From contig NZ_JANLNW010000081.1 of assembly GCF_025465945.1 (NCBI RefSeq), positions 1 through 64,000 of the forward strand: a stretch of DNA of 64,000 nucleotides. Reading direction: 5' to 3'. The stretch is from Pseudomonas sp. 6D_7.1_Bac1 (GTDB lineage Bacteria; Pseudomonadota; Gammaproteobacteria; Pseudomonadales; Pseudomonadaceae). The notes under the pieces were generated by a model. It saw only the letters and a program-made list of their open reading frames with translations. It did not search any database and was not told the DNA's origin. The translations under genes were made by a program, and so were the position numbers. This document shows positions 42,636 to 51,946 of this stretch, in pieces (the stretch's first letter is position 1; every line of letters starts with the position of its first letter).

Positions 42636-44651
42636 ATGTCTGAATTCCAGCTAGTCACCCGCTTCGAGCCCGCCGGCGATCAGCCGGAAGCCATCCGTTT
42701 GATGGTCGAGGGCATCGAGGCCGGGCTGGCGCACCAGACGTTGCTCGGTGTGACCGGTTCGGGCAAGACTTTCAGCATTGCCAACGTGATCGCCCAGGTG
42801 CAGCGGCCGACGCTGGTGCTGGCGCCGAACAAGACCCTGGCCGCGCAGTTGTACGGCGAGTTCAAGGCGTTCTTCCCGAACAACGCGGTGGAGTACTTCG
42901 TTTCTTACTACGACTACTACCAGCCCGAAGCCTATGTGCCGTCGTCCGACACCTTCATCGAGAAGGACGCCTCGATCAACGACCACATCGAGCAGATGCG
43001 CCTGTCGGCGACCAAAGCGCTGCTGGAGCGCAAGGATGCGATCATCGTCACCACCGTGTCGTGTATCTACGGCCTGGGCAGCCCGGAAACCTATCTGAAA
43101 ATGGTGCTGCACGTGGATCGCGGCGACAAGCTCGATCAGCGCGCCTTGCTGCGCCGTTTGGCCGACCTGCAATACACTCGCAACGACATGGATTTTGCCC
43201 GCGCGACCTTCCGCGTGCGTGGCGATGTGATTGATATCCACCCGGCGGAATCCGACTTTGAAGCGATCCGTATTGAGCTCTTCGATGATGAAGTGGAGAA
43301 GATTTCTGCCTTCGATCCGTTGACCGGCGAAGTGATTCGCCAACTGCCGCGTTTCACCTTCTATCCGAAAAGCCACTATGTAACACCGCGAGAAACCCTG
43401 CTGGGGGCCATCGAAGGGATCAAGGTTGAGCTGCAGGAGCGCCTGGAATACCTGCGCTCCAACAATAAACTGGTGGAAGCCCAAAGGCTGGAGCAACGCA
43501 CCCGTTTTGATCTGGAAATGATTCTGGAGCTGGGTTACTGCAACGGCATCGAAAACTACTCGCGCTACCTGTCGGGCCGTGAATCCGGTGAGCCGCCGCC
43601 CACCTTGTTTGACTATCTGCCAGCCGATGCCTTGTTGGTGATCGACGAATCCCACGTCAGCGTGCCGCAGGTCGGTGCGATGTATAAGGGCGACCGTTCG
43701 CGTAAAGAGACGCTGGTTGAATACGGCTTCCGTCTGCCGTCGGCGCTGGACAACCGGCCAATGCGCTTTGACGAATGGGAAAGCATCAGTCCGCAGACGA
43801 TTTTCGTCTCGGCGACCCCCGGCAACTATGAGGCCGAGCACGCCGGTCGAGTGATCGAGCAACTGGTGCGGCCGACCGGCCTGGTCGATCCACAAATCGA
43901 AATCCGCCCGGCGCTGACCCAGGTCGACGACTTGCTCTCGGAAATCACCAAGCGTGTGGCGCTGGAAGAGCGGGTGTTGGTTACTACGCTGACCAAGCGC
44001 ATGTCCGAGGACTTGACCGACTACCTGGCCGACCACGGTGTGCGCGTGCGCTATCTGCACTCGGATATTGATACTGTGGAGCGGGTCGAGATTATCCGCG
44101 ACTTGCGTCTGGGTACCTTCGATGTGCTGGTGGGGATCAACCTGCTGCGTGAAGGTCTGGACATGCCGGAAGTGTCGCTGGTGGCGATTCTCGATGCGGA
44201 CAAGGAAGGCTTCCTGCGTTCCGAGCGCTCGCTGATCCAGACCATCGGCCGCGCAGCGCGTAACCTCAACGGCCGGGCGATTCTGTATGCGGACCGGATC
44301 ACCGGCTCCATGGAGCGGGCGATTGGCGAGACCGAGCGTCGTCGCGACAAACAAATCGCCTTCAACCTGGCCAACGGCATTACCCCCAAAGGGGTGTTCA
44401 AGGACGTTGCCGACATCATGGAAGGCGCCGTCGTGCCGGGCTCGCGCAGCAAGAAGCGCAAGGGCATGGCCAAGGCTGCCGAAGAGAGTGCCCGCTACGA
44501 AAACGAATTGCGTTCGCCGAGCGAAATCTCCAAGCGCATTCGTCAGCTGGAAGAGAAGATGTACCAACTCGCCCGCGACCTGGAGTTCGAAGCGGCCGCA
44601 CAGACACGCGACGAAATTGCCAAGATGCGCGAGCGGTTGTTGACCGTCTGA
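42636..44651 (+). CDS. uvrB: UvrABC excinuclease subunit B
   Basis: 671 residues from MSEFQLVTRFEPAGDQPEAI (ATG 42636); the longer frame is upstream. Walker A GVTGSGKTFS, beta-hairpin region YYDYYQPEAYVPSSDTFIEKDASIN, helicase motif VIDESHVSV, and IQTIGRAARN near the C-terminus. The UVR domain ends the protein (RQLEEKMYQLARDLEFEAAAQTRDEI). It loads at DNA lesions with UvrA and recruits UvrC. Confidence 0.97.
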   Translation: MSEFQLVTRFEPAGDQPEAIRLMVEGIEAGLAHQTLLGVTGSGKTFSIANVIAQVQRPTLVLAPNKTLAAQLYGEFKAFFPNNAVEYFVSYYDYYQPEAYVPSSDTFIEKDASINDHIEQMRLSATKALLERKDAIIVTTVSCIYGLGSPETYLKMVLHVDRGDKLDQRALLRRLADLQYTRNDMDFARATFRVRGDVIDIHPAESDFEAIRIELFDDEVEKISAFDPLTGEVIRQLPRFTFYPKSHYVTPRETLLGAIEGIKVELQERLEYLRSNNKLVEAQRLEQRTRFDLEMILELGYCNGIENYSRYLSGRESGEPPPTLFDYLPADALLVIDESHVSVPQVGAMYKGDRSRKETLVEYGFRLPSALDNRPMRFDEWESISPQTIFVSATPGNYEAEHAGRVIEQLVRPTGLVDPQIEIRPALTQVDDLLSEITKRVALEERVLVTTLTKRMSEDLTDYLADHGVRVRYLHSDIDTVERVEIIRDLRLGTFDVLVGINLLREGLDMPEVSLVAILDADKEGFLRSERSLIQTIGRAARNLNGRAILYADRITGSMERAIGETERRRDKQIAFNLANGITPKGVFKDVADIMEGAVVPGSRSKKRKGMAKAAEESARYENELRSPSEISKRIRQLEEKMYQLARDLEFEAAAQTRDEIAKMRERLLTV

Positions 44652-44685
44652 GTTTTGCGGTGGCTGACAGGCCCCCATCGCGGTC

Positions 44686-46236
44686 TCAGTGTGCTTCCCC
44701 AGCCTTCAACCCGGCCGGCAACGCCTTGGTCAGAAAAATCGCCAGCATGCTCACTCCCAGCGCAATCCCGACAAAGTGAAACGCATCGTTGTAGGCCATG
44801 ATCGAGGCCTGCTGATGGGCAATCTCGCTGAGCTTGCCCAGTGCGGCTGTTTCGCTGCCAAATCGATCAGTCATGCTGGCCATGCGTTCGGCCACCTGCG
44901 GGTTGCTCGGGACGATCGACTCACGCAAATAATCAAAGTAGGTCTTGGTCCGCGCATCCAGCAACGTGGCGAGCAGGGCGATGCCAATCGCGCCGCCGAG
45001 GTTACGCAGGATGTTGAACAGGCTCGAAGCGGAGCCTGCATCCTGCGGCAGGATGTACGCGGTGGCGATCAGCGAGATGGTCACCATGATCAGCGGCTGG
45101 CCCAGCGCCCTGATGAGCTGGATCTGGTTGAACTGTGGTCCGGCGAAATCCGGGTTGAGTGCGCCTGAAAGAAAACTCGCCAAGCCAAACAGGCCAAAAC
45201 CGAGGGTGCACAGCCACTTTGGCGAAACGAACTTCATCAGTTTCGGTACCAGCGGAATCAGGAACAGCTGCGGCACGCCCATCCACATGATCACTTCGCC
45301 GATCTGCAAGGCGTTGTAGTTCTGGATCTGCGCCAGATACAGCGGTAACAGATAGATCGAGCCGTACAGCCCGACGCCCATGCCCAGGCTGGATATGCTC
45401 GACAAGCCAAAATTGCGGTTACGCAGGATGCCCAGGTTGATCAGCGGATTGGGCTTGGACACCTGCACGATCACAAAGGTGATCAGGCTCAGCAGCGCGA
45501 TGCTGCCCAGCGTCACGATCAGGTTCGATTCCAGCCAGTCCTTGCGATGGCCTTCCTCAAGAAACACCTGCAAGCAACCGAGGCCAACCGCCAGTGTGAG
45601 AATGCCCATGTAGTCGGTGCTTTTCAGCAGCTCCCAGTGTGACTCTTTCTTCTCCAGGCCATAAAGCAGGCCGGCGATCATGATTATCCCGGGCGGCACG
45701 TTGATATAGAAAATGTACTTCCAGCCCCAGTTCTCCGTCAGCCAGCCGCCAATGGTCGGGCCGATGGACGGGGCGAAGGTCGCGGTCATGGCGAACATTG
45801 CCATGCCTTTGGCGCGATGGTGCTCGGGGAGTTTGATCAGTGTCAGGGTGAACGCCAGCGGGATCAGCGCGCCGCCGGTAAAGCCCTGCAAGGCGCGGAA
45901 CACGATCATGCTCTCCAGGCTCCAGGCCATGGAGCAGAGCAGGGAGGCTGCGAGAAAACCCAGCGAAACCCACACTGCCAGGCGTCGTGCCGAGAGCAGC
46001 TGCACCAGCCACGCGGTGAGCGGGATCATGATGATTTCCGCCACCAGGTACGAGGTGGAAATCCACGAGCCTTCTTCCAGGGTGGCTGACAGCGCACCCT
46101 GAATGTCCTTGAGCGAGGAGTTGGTGATCTGGATGTCGAGCACCGCCATGAAGGCGCCGAGCATCGCGCTCATAACCGCAATCCAGTCCCGCCGGGTCGG
46201 CTCGCCGACCGGGCGGATCAGTTGATCACCGGCCAT
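44686..46236 (-). CDS. emrB: EmrB/QacA-type drug exporter (DHA2, 14 helices)
   Basis: 516 residues. It opens with RRDWIAVMSAMLGAFMAVLDIQITNSSLKDIQGALSAT, the DHA2 motif region (LDxxxVN-like), with fourteen hydrophobic helices. Works with the EmrA-type adaptor gene upstream, which it overlaps by 11 bases, and a TolC-type channel. Exports hydrophobic drugs or uncouplers; substrate unknown. A MarR-type regulator is not seen. Confidence 0.92.
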   Translation of the reverse strand: MAGDQLIRPVGEPTRRDWIAVMSAMLGAFMAVLDIQITNSSLKDIQGALSATLEEGSWISTSYLVAEIIMIPLTAWLVQLLSARRLAVWVSLGFLAASLLCSMAWSLESMIVFRALQGFTGGALIPLAFTLTLIKLPEHHRAKGMAMFAMTATFAPSIGPTIGGWLTENWGWKYIFYINVPPGIIMIAGLLYGLEKKESHWELLKSTDYMGILTLAVGLGCLQVFLEEGHRKDWLESNLIVTLGSIALLSLITFVIVQVSKPNPLINLGILRNRNFGLSSISSLGMGVGLYGSIYLLPLYLAQIQNYNALQIGEVIMWMGVPQLFLIPLVPKLMKFVSPKWLCTLGFGLFGLASFLSGALNPDFAGPQFNQIQLIRALGQPLIMVTISLIATAYILPQDAGSASSLFNILRNLGGAIGIALLATLLDARTKTYFDYLRESIVPSNPQVAERMASMTDRFGSETAALGKLSEIAHQQASIMAYNDAFHFVGIALGVSMLAIFLTKALPAGLKAGEAH

Positions 46237-47272
46237 CGACAGGGTCTTTGATGTTTACTTTGACGGTGACCGACATGCCTGGACGGATCTTGCCGTGCAG
46301 CGGATTGTCAGCGGCAAAGGTCAGTTTCACCGGAATCCGTTGTACGACTTTGGTGAAGTTACCGGTGGCATTGTCGGGGGGCAGCAGGCTGAACTGTGCT
46401 CCCGAAGCCGCGAACAGGCTCTCGACCCGGGCTTCGATCGGCGTGTCGCTGTATGCGTCGAACGTCAGCTCGGCTTTTTGCCCAGGCTGCATGTGGCCAA
46501 TCTGGGTTTCCTTGAAGTTGGCCTGAATCCAGATGTCCTGATCCGGGACGATCGACAGCAGGTAAGCGCCGGCCTGTACGTATTGGCCGTTGCGGGCAGC
46601 GCGCTGGCCGATCAGGCCGCTGATGGGGGCGTGGATTTCGCTGCGGGTCAGGTTTAGTCGGGCCTGGGCCAGATCGGTTTTGGCGTTGGCGATCTGCGCG
46701 TCAAGACGTTTGATCTCGGCCGCCAAGGCATTGACCTGCTGGTGCTGGGCCTGGGCGTCGGCCTGGGCCTTGGCCACTTGCGAGCGGGCGATGTGGTTGT
46801 CGGCGGAGAGGGTGGTCACTCGCTCTTCCGAGACGTAACCCGGTTTACGCAGGGTTTGCGCGCGGGACAGATCGATTTGCGAGCGGCCGAGGGTGGCCTG
46901 GCTGGCAGCGACCTGAGCTTCGCTGGCGGCAATCAGGCTGCCCTGCTGGGTCAGTTTGCTCTGGGCTTGCAGGCGCTCGGCTTCGCGAGTGGCGAGGGTC
47001 GCGTTAGCGCGGTCGACGGCGAGATGAAAGTCATCGCCTTCAAGTCGGATCAGCAACTGGCCTTTTTCGACGTGCTGGTTGTCCTGCACCAGCACTTCCT
47101 CAATGCGCGCACCCAACTGGCTGGAGACCCGGGTGATTTCACCCTGGACATAAGCGTTATCGGTGCTTTCATAAAACCGTCCCTTGAAGAACCATTGAGC
47201 AAAGAAGCTCCCGGCAATCAGCAGGACGATAAACAGGAAAGTAAACAGGCGACGCTTGAGTTGGGCAGGCAT
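46226..47272 (-). CDS. emrA: EmrA/HlyD-type membrane fusion protein
   Basis: 348 residues: short cytoplasmic N-terminus, one membrane helix (FTFLFIVLLIAGSFFAQWFF), then a biotinyl-lipoyl/helical hairpin and a beta-barrel domain, ending VKVNIKDPVDGR. It couples EmrB to an outer-membrane factor. Divergent from gltX, 231 bp apart. Confidence 0.92.
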   Translation of the reverse strand: MPAQLKRRLFTFLFIVLLIAGSFFAQWFFKGRFYESTDNAYVQGEITRVSSQLGARIEEVLVQDNQHVEKGQLLIRLEGDDFHLAVDRANATLATREAERLQAQSKLTQQGSLIAASEAQVAASQATLGRSQIDLSRAQTLRKPGYVSEERVTTLSADNHIARSQVAKAQADAQAQHQQVNALAAEIKRLDAQIANAKTDLAQARLNLTRSEIHAPISGLIGQRAARNGQYVQAGAYLLSIVPDQDIWIQANFKETQIGHMQPGQKAELTFDAYSDTPIEARVESLFAASGAQFSLLPPDNATGNFTKVVQRIPVKLTFAADNPLHGKIRPGMSVTVKVNIKDPVDGR

Positions 47273-47503
47273 GGGCAGACTGTAGTCGAGAAAGTGTAAG
47301 GAGATTTATCAGGACTTGAATCTGTCACATAGCCGATAAGCGGTAAATGCCACTTCTGGATAATCCGGCATTCAGCGGCGTTAGAGCCTTTTGTAGCCTC
47401 AACGTTGGCTTAAATGCCCTGCTCACTGGAGCCGGGCGGGCAACGCCTGTTACCATTCGCCCCCTGTTTCATCTCCGCTTTTTATATTCTTTCGAGACAT
47501 GCC

Positions 47504-48985
47504 ATGACCACCGTCCGCACTCGCATCGCGCCATCGCCTACCGGCGATCCCCATGTCGGCACCGCTTACATCGCTTTGTTCAACTACTGCTTTGCCAAGC
47601 AGCATGGCGGTGAGTTCATCCTGCGGATTGAAGACACCGACCAATTGCGTTCGACCCGCGAGTCCGAGCAGCAGATTTTCGATGCCTTGCGCTGGTTGGG
47701 CATCAACTGGAGCGAAGGCCCGGACGTTGGCGGCCCGCACGGTCCGTATCGCCAGAGCGAGCGCGGTGACATTTATCAGAAGTACTGCCAGCAGTTGGTT
47801 GATCTGGGTCACGCCTTCCCGTGCTTCTGCACGGCTGAAGAACTGGACCAGATGCGTGCCGAGCAAATGGCCCGCGGCGAAACTCCGCGTTATGACGGCC
47901 GTGCGCTGTTGCTCTCCAAGGAAGAAGTCGCGCGCCGCCTGGCCGCTGGCGAGCCGCACGTGATCCGTATGAAAGTGCCGACCGAAGGCGTCTGCGTGGT
48001 GCCGGACATGCTGCGTGGCGACGTCGAGATCCCGTGGGATCGCATGGACATGCAAGTGTTGATGAAGACCGATGGTCTGCCGACTTACTTCCTGGCCAAC
48101 GTGGTCGACGACCATCTGATGGGCATCACCCACGTATTGCGCGGTGAAGAGTGGCTGCCGTCGGCACCGAAGCTGATCCTGCTTTACGAGTACTTCGGCT
48201 GGGAACAACCGGCGCTGTGCTACATGCCGCTGCTGCGTAACCCGGACAAGAGCAAGCTGTCCAAGCGCAAGAACCCGACCTCGGTGACGTTCTACGAGCG
48301 CATGGGCTTCATGCCGGAAGCGATGCTCAACTATCTGGGTCGCATGGGCTGGTCGATGCCGGACGAGCGCGAGAAGTTCTCGTTGCAGGAAATGGTCGAC
48401 AACTTCGACCTCTCGCGCGTTTCCCTGGGCGGGCCGATTTTCGACGTCGAGAAACTGTCGTGGCTCAACGGTCAATGGCTGCGTGATCTGCCGGTGGAAG
48501 AGTTCGCCAGCCGTGTGCAGACCTGGGCGCTGAACCCCGAGTACATGATGAAGATCGCGCCGCACGTGCAGGGTCGGGTTGAAACGTTCAGCCAGATCGC
48601 ACCGTTGGCCGGGTTCTTCTTCGCCGGTGGCGTGACTCCGGATGCCAAATTGTTCGAATCCAAGAAACTGTCCGGCGATCAGGTTCGCCAGCTGATGCAG
48701 TTGATTCTGTGGAAGCTCGAAAGCCTGCGTCAGTGGGAGAAGGACAGCATCACCGCGACCATTCAGGCGGTGGTCGAATCCCTGGAGTTGAAGCTGCGTG
48801 ACGCGATGCCGCTGATGTTCGCGGCCATCACCGGTCAGGCCAGTTCGGTCTCGGTGCTGGATGCGATGGAAATCCTCGGTCCGGACCTTACGCGTTTCCG
48901 TCTGCGCCAGGCCATCGACTTGCTCGGCGGCGTGTCCAAGAAAGAAAACAAAGAGTGGGAAAAGCTTCTGGGCGCTATCGCGTAG
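47504..48985 (+). CDS. gltX: Glutamyl-tRNA synthetase
   Basis: 493 residues from MTTVRTRIAPSPTGDPHVGTAYIALFNY (ATG 47504). The HIGH region is PSPTGDPHVG, the KMSKS-like signature is KLSKRKN, and the anticodon-binding domain is complete. The tRNA-Glu genes it charges lie about 320 bp downstream, an arrangement also present in P. aeruginosa. Longer upstream frame is not supported. Confidence 0.97.
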   Translation: MTTVRTRIAPSPTGDPHVGTAYIALFNYCFAKQHGGEFILRIEDTDQLRSTRESEQQIFDALRWLGINWSEGPDVGGPHGPYRQSERGDIYQKYCQQLVDLGHAFPCFCTAEELDQMRAEQMARGETPRYDGRALLLSKEEVARRLAAGEPHVIRMKVPTEGVCVVPDMLRGDVEIPWDRMDMQVLMKTDGLPTYFLANVVDDHLMGITHVLRGEEWLPSAPKLILLYEYFGWEQPALCYMPLLRNPDKSKLSKRKNPTSVTFYERMGFMPEAMLNYLGRMGWSMPDEREKFSLQEMVDNFDLSRVSLGGPIFDVEKLSWLNGQWLRDLPVEEFASRVQTWALNPEYMMKIAPHVQGRVETFSQIAPLAGFFFAGGVTPDAKLFESKKLSGDQVRQLMQLILWKLESLRQWEKDSITATIQAVVESLELKLRDAMPLMFAAITGQASSVSVLDAMEILGPDLTRFRLRQAIDLLGGVSKKENKEWEKLLGAIA

Positions 48986-49024
48986 GAGCTGCAGAAGGCT
49001 CGGGCCGCGTTCGGGCGATCTTTC
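48982..49024. repeat. Decayed REP-like element
   Basis: GCGTAGGAGCTGCAGAAGGCT followed by a partial right arm (GGGCGATCTTTCC) resembles the second REP family but is imperfect. Confidence 0.45.
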
Positions 49025-49104
49025 CAAAAGCCCCGGATTCTCGGGGGAGGGCGGTAAGTGATTGTTATGGCGGCAAAAAACTTTGGAAATTGTTAAAAAT
49101 AAGT

Positions 49105-49133
49105 TTGACAGCTTTCCGATGCGCCATTAAGAT
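49105..49133 (+). promoter_or_regulatory. Promoter of the tRNA-Ala/Glu cluster
   Basis: Consensus TTGACA (49105-49110) and TAAGAT (49128-49133) with 17-base spacing, followed by a GC-rich discriminator (CGCCCCG). This is the usual form of a strong stable-RNA promoter under stringent control. The first tRNA starts 21 bases later. Confidence 0.85.
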
Positions 49134-49154
49134 TCGCCCCGTCCTCAGCGATGA

Positions 49155-49230
<76 letters not shown>

Positions 49231-49308
49231 ATTTACACTTCAAGGCTTGGCCACACGGGTCTTGAAGCGATCAGCACTCAGCGTTGATCAGTGTATAGAA
49301 GGGTTTGC

Positions 49309-49384
49309 GTCCCCTTCGTCTAGTGGCCTAGGACACCGCCCTTTCACGGCGGTAACAGGGGTTCGAGTCCCCTAGGGGACGCCA
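49309..49384 (+). tRNA. tRNA-Glu (TTC)
   Basis: 76 bases, anticodon TTC in CCTTTCACG, encoded CCA. First Glu copy; charged by the upstream gltX product. Confidence 0.97.
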
Positions 49385-49437
49385 GTTTTACAGAAGTGAT
49401 GTTGCAAAACATCGCTCCGCCGCGAGGCGAAAAATCC

Positions 49438-49513
<76 letters not shown>

Positions 49514-49593
49514 ATTTTACAGTTCAAGGCCTGGCCACACCGGCCTTGAATCGATCAGTACTCAGCACTGATCAGTTGTATAGAAGGGTTTGT

Positions 49594-49669
49594 GTCCCCT
49601 TCGTCTAGTGGCCTAGGACACCGCCCTTTCACGGCGGTAACAGGGGTTCGAGTCCCCTAGGGGACGCCA
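49594..49669 (+). tRNA. tRNA-Glu (TTC), second copy
   Basis: Identical to the copy at 49309, and preceded by the same TATAGAAGGGTTTG flank, which shows the duplication includes the spacer. Confidence 0.97.
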
Positions 49670-49696
49670 CGATTACCCGCTCTGCGGGATTTATAA

Positions 49697-49728
49697 GGGT
49701 CATTCAATTATTGAATGGCCCTTTTGTT
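49697..49728 (+). terminator. Rho-independent terminator
   Basis: GGGTCATTCAA-TTA-TTGAATGGCCC hairpin with one G-T pair, then TTTTG. Ends the tRNA transcript. Confidence 0.85.
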
Positions 49729-49806
49729 TGTCTGGCGTTTGGCCAATCTCCTCATTCTCCCAACACTGTTCTTCTGACCAACGGTCACATCAACGACTTG
49801 CGAAAA

Positions 49807-49823
49807 ATTATTATGAGAATAAT
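49807..49823. promoter_or_regulatory. Candidate TetR operator
   Basis: ATTATT-ATGAG-AATAAT, a perfect 6-bp inverted repeat 29 bases before the tetR start. A second pair of AATATT units follows. It fits autoregulation of the TetR gene. Confidence 0.55.
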
Positions 49824-49851
49824 ATTTTAATCGTAATATTCGGAGGCAACG

Positions 49852-50391
49852 ATGAACGACAAAAAAGCTCAAACCCGTGAACGCATTCTCCAGGCCGCCA
49901 GCTCTGCGCTGATTCAGCGTGGTCCGGCAGAGCCCAGCGTGGGTGAAGTGATGGGGGCTGCCGGCCTTACTGTCGGTGGCTTCTATGCGCACTTCGAAAG
50001 CAAGGACGCAATGATGCTGGAGGCTTTCACTCAATTGCTCGGCCAGCGTCGGGCGCTGATCGCCGAAATGGACGCCGAGCTGACGGGCGAGGAGCGCAGG
50101 GCGTTGGTTGCTGCGTTTTACCTGTCACGCAAACACCGCGATTCCACTGAGCACGCCTGCCCGATTCCGGCATCGGTCGGGGAGTTGGGGCGTCTGCCGG
50201 ATGAGTTTCGGCTGGCCTTGAATGAGCACGTCGAGCTGATGGTCGCGCAGTTGGCCGCCAGCCCGGAAGACATCGACAAAGCGTTGGCTGACTTGGCGCT
50301 GATGGTCGGTGGTTTGGCCCTGGCGCGGGCGCTGGGTGCCGGTGAGTTGTCCGATCGATTACTGCGTGCCGCCAAGTCGGCGGTGCTATGA
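49852..50391 (+). CDS. TetR/AcrR-family regulator
   Basis: 179 residues with CGGAGG upstream. DNA-binding domain: TRERILQAASSALIQRGPAEPSVGEVMGAAGLTVGGFYAHFESKDAMML. The C-terminal half is a ligand pocket of unknown ligand. Located 29 bp upstream of an alpha/beta hydrolase, probably in one operon, which suggests a lipid- or ester-related inducer; inferred. Confidence 0.92.
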   Translation: MNDKKAQTRERILQAASSALIQRGPAEPSVGEVMGAAGLTVGGFYAHFESKDAMMLEAFTQLLGQRRALIAEMDAELTGEERRALVAAFYLSRKHRDSTEHACPIPASVGELGRLPDEFRLALNEHVELMVAQLAASPEDIDKALADLALMVGGLALARALGAGELSDRLLRAAKSAVL

Positions 50392-50420
50392 CCTGAAGCA
50401 CAAGCCTTTGGAGATGAGCG

Positions 50421-51254
50421 ATGAGCACGTTAAGTTGGGTTCGTGGCGTTAATGGCACCTTGGGCTGGGTTGCACCACAGCTGGTGGCAAGCAAGATGCG
50501 TTTGGCGTTCATGACGCCGCGCGAGTTGCCACCACGGGATTGGGAAATGCCGCTGCTGGCGAATTCCGAGCGGATCACATTGCGCTTCGGTCTTTCAGCG
50601 TTGCGCTGGGGGCAGGGCCCGACGGTGCTGCTGATGCACGGTTGGGAAGGTCGGCCGACGCAATTCGCCAGCCTGATCACGGCACTGGTAGACGCTGGCT
50701 ACACCGTGGTCGCGCTGGATGGCCCGGCTCATGGTCGCTCTCCTGGTCGCGAGGCCAACGTCGTGCTGTTTGCTCGCGCCATGCTCGAAGCGGCGGCGGA
50801 GCTGCCACCCTTGCAAGCCGTCATCGGTCACTCCATGGGCGGTGCCAGTGCGATGCTCGCCGTTCAACTGGGGCTGCGCACTGAAACTCTGGTCAGCATC
50901 GCCGCGCCGGCGCGGATTCTCGCTGTGTTGCGCGGCTTTGCCCGTCACGTTCGCATGCCGCCCAAGGCGCGCTCGGCGTTTATCCGCAAGGTCGAGCAGG
51001 ATGTGGGCATCCAGGCCTCACGACTCGACGTCGCCCATTATCAGTTGGATATGCCAGGGCTGATCGTACACGCCGAAGACGACTGCTTTGTCTCGGTCAA
51101 GGAGTCGCAGCTGATTCACGATGCCTGGTTCGACAGTCGCCTATTGCGCCTGGAAGAGGGTGGTCATCAACGAGTATTGGCTGATCCGCGATTGATCGAA
51201 GGTGTGCTGTCGCTGTTGTCCGGTCGTAGCTTGCAGGCGCGCCAATCTGCCTGA
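50421..51254 (+). CDS. Alpha/beta hydrolase
   Basis: 277 residues. Oxyanion-hole motif LLMHGWEGRPTQF, nucleophile elbow VIGHSMGGASAM, aspartate in VHAEDDCFVSV and catalytic histidine in GGHQRVL. Esterase- or lipase-type; substrate unknown. Downstream of TetR, likely co-transcribed. Confidence 0.9.
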   Translation: MSTLSWVRGVNGTLGWVAPQLVASKMRLAFMTPRELPPRDWEMPLLANSERITLRFGLSALRWGQGPTVLLMHGWEGRPTQFASLITALVDAGYTVVALDGPAHGRSPGREANVVLFARAMLEAAAELPPLQAVIGHSMGGASAMLAVQLGLRTETLVSIAAPARILAVLRGFARHVRMPPKARSAFIRKVEQDVGIQASRLDVAHYQLDMPGLIVHAEDDCFVSVKESQLIHDAWFDSRLLRLEEGGHQRVLADPRLIEGVLSLLSGRSLQARQSA

Positions 51255-51301
51255 TCATCCGTTACACTGCCCCGGTCGAATAATCTGACCGGGAGTGGGG
51301 C

Positions 51302-51739
51302 ATGGGCTGGGATCGGGCAACGCCATTTATCATTGACCTGCAGGTGGCTGCCGAGGACATCGATGGGCTGGGGCACGCCAATAATGCGGTGTATGTCACC
51401 TGGCTCGAACGCTGCGCCTGGCGTCATTCGCAGCGCCTTGGGCTGGACCTGACCGAATATCGGCGGCTGGACCGGGCGATGGCCGTGGTACGCCACGAAA
51501 TCGATTATCTGGCCGCCGCCTATGAGGACGATGAATTGCAGTTGGCGACCTGGATCGTCGACTGGGATCAGCGCCTGAAGATGACCCGGCACTTCCAGCT
51601 GATCCGCCCCAGCGACAATGCCACGTTGCTGCGGGCGCAAACCACGTTTGTCTGCATCGAGCTGTCTAGCGGCAAGCCCAAACGCATGCCGGCGGAGTTC
51701 ATCGAAGGCTACGGCCCGGCGTTGCACATCAGCGCCTGA
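51302..51739 (+). CDS. Acyl-CoA thioesterase (hot-dog fold, YbgC type)
   Basis: 145 residues. Signature AAEDIDGLGHANNAVYVTWLERCAWRH with the catalytic aspartate before GLGHANN. Full-length for this group. It hydrolyses acyl-CoA thioesters; chain-length preference unknown. GGGAGTGGGGC gives a ribosome binding site. Confidence 0.9.
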   Translation: MGWDRATPFIIDLQVAAEDIDGLGHANNAVYVTWLERCAWRHSQRLGLDLTEYRRLDRAMAVVRHEIDYLAAAYEDDELQLATWIVDWDQRLKMTRHFQLIRPSDNATLLRAQTTFVCIELSSGKPKRMPAEFIEGYGPALHISA

Positions 51740-51743
51740 TTAC

Positions 51744-51880
51744 CCTGTGGCGAGGGAGCTTGCTCCCGCTCGGCTGCGAAGCAGCCGTAAAGCCAGTCAA
51801 TGCAGTGTGCCTGAAGATATGCGATTGCATGTTTTGGGGCCGCTCTGCGCCCCAGCGGGAGCAAGCTCCCTCGCCACAGG
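51744..51880. repeat. Paired REP element, third type
   Basis: CCTGTGGCGAGGGAGCTTGCTCCCGC (51744) and its inverted copy ending at 51880 face each other across about 83 bases. Inside is a secondary hairpin (CGGCTGCGAAGCAGCCG). It fills the gap to dusC. Confidence 0.85.
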
Positions 51881-51946
51881 AGCGGGCGCAAGTCTTTCGA
51901 TTGATAATCCAGTAAACTGCCGCACGTTTTTCGTTGAGTGTTTTCC

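Noticed and set aside
42651..44678. 675-codon leftward frame opposite uvrB
   Set aside because: Shadow of uvrB; low-complexity His/Gln/Arg-rich translation and no start signal.
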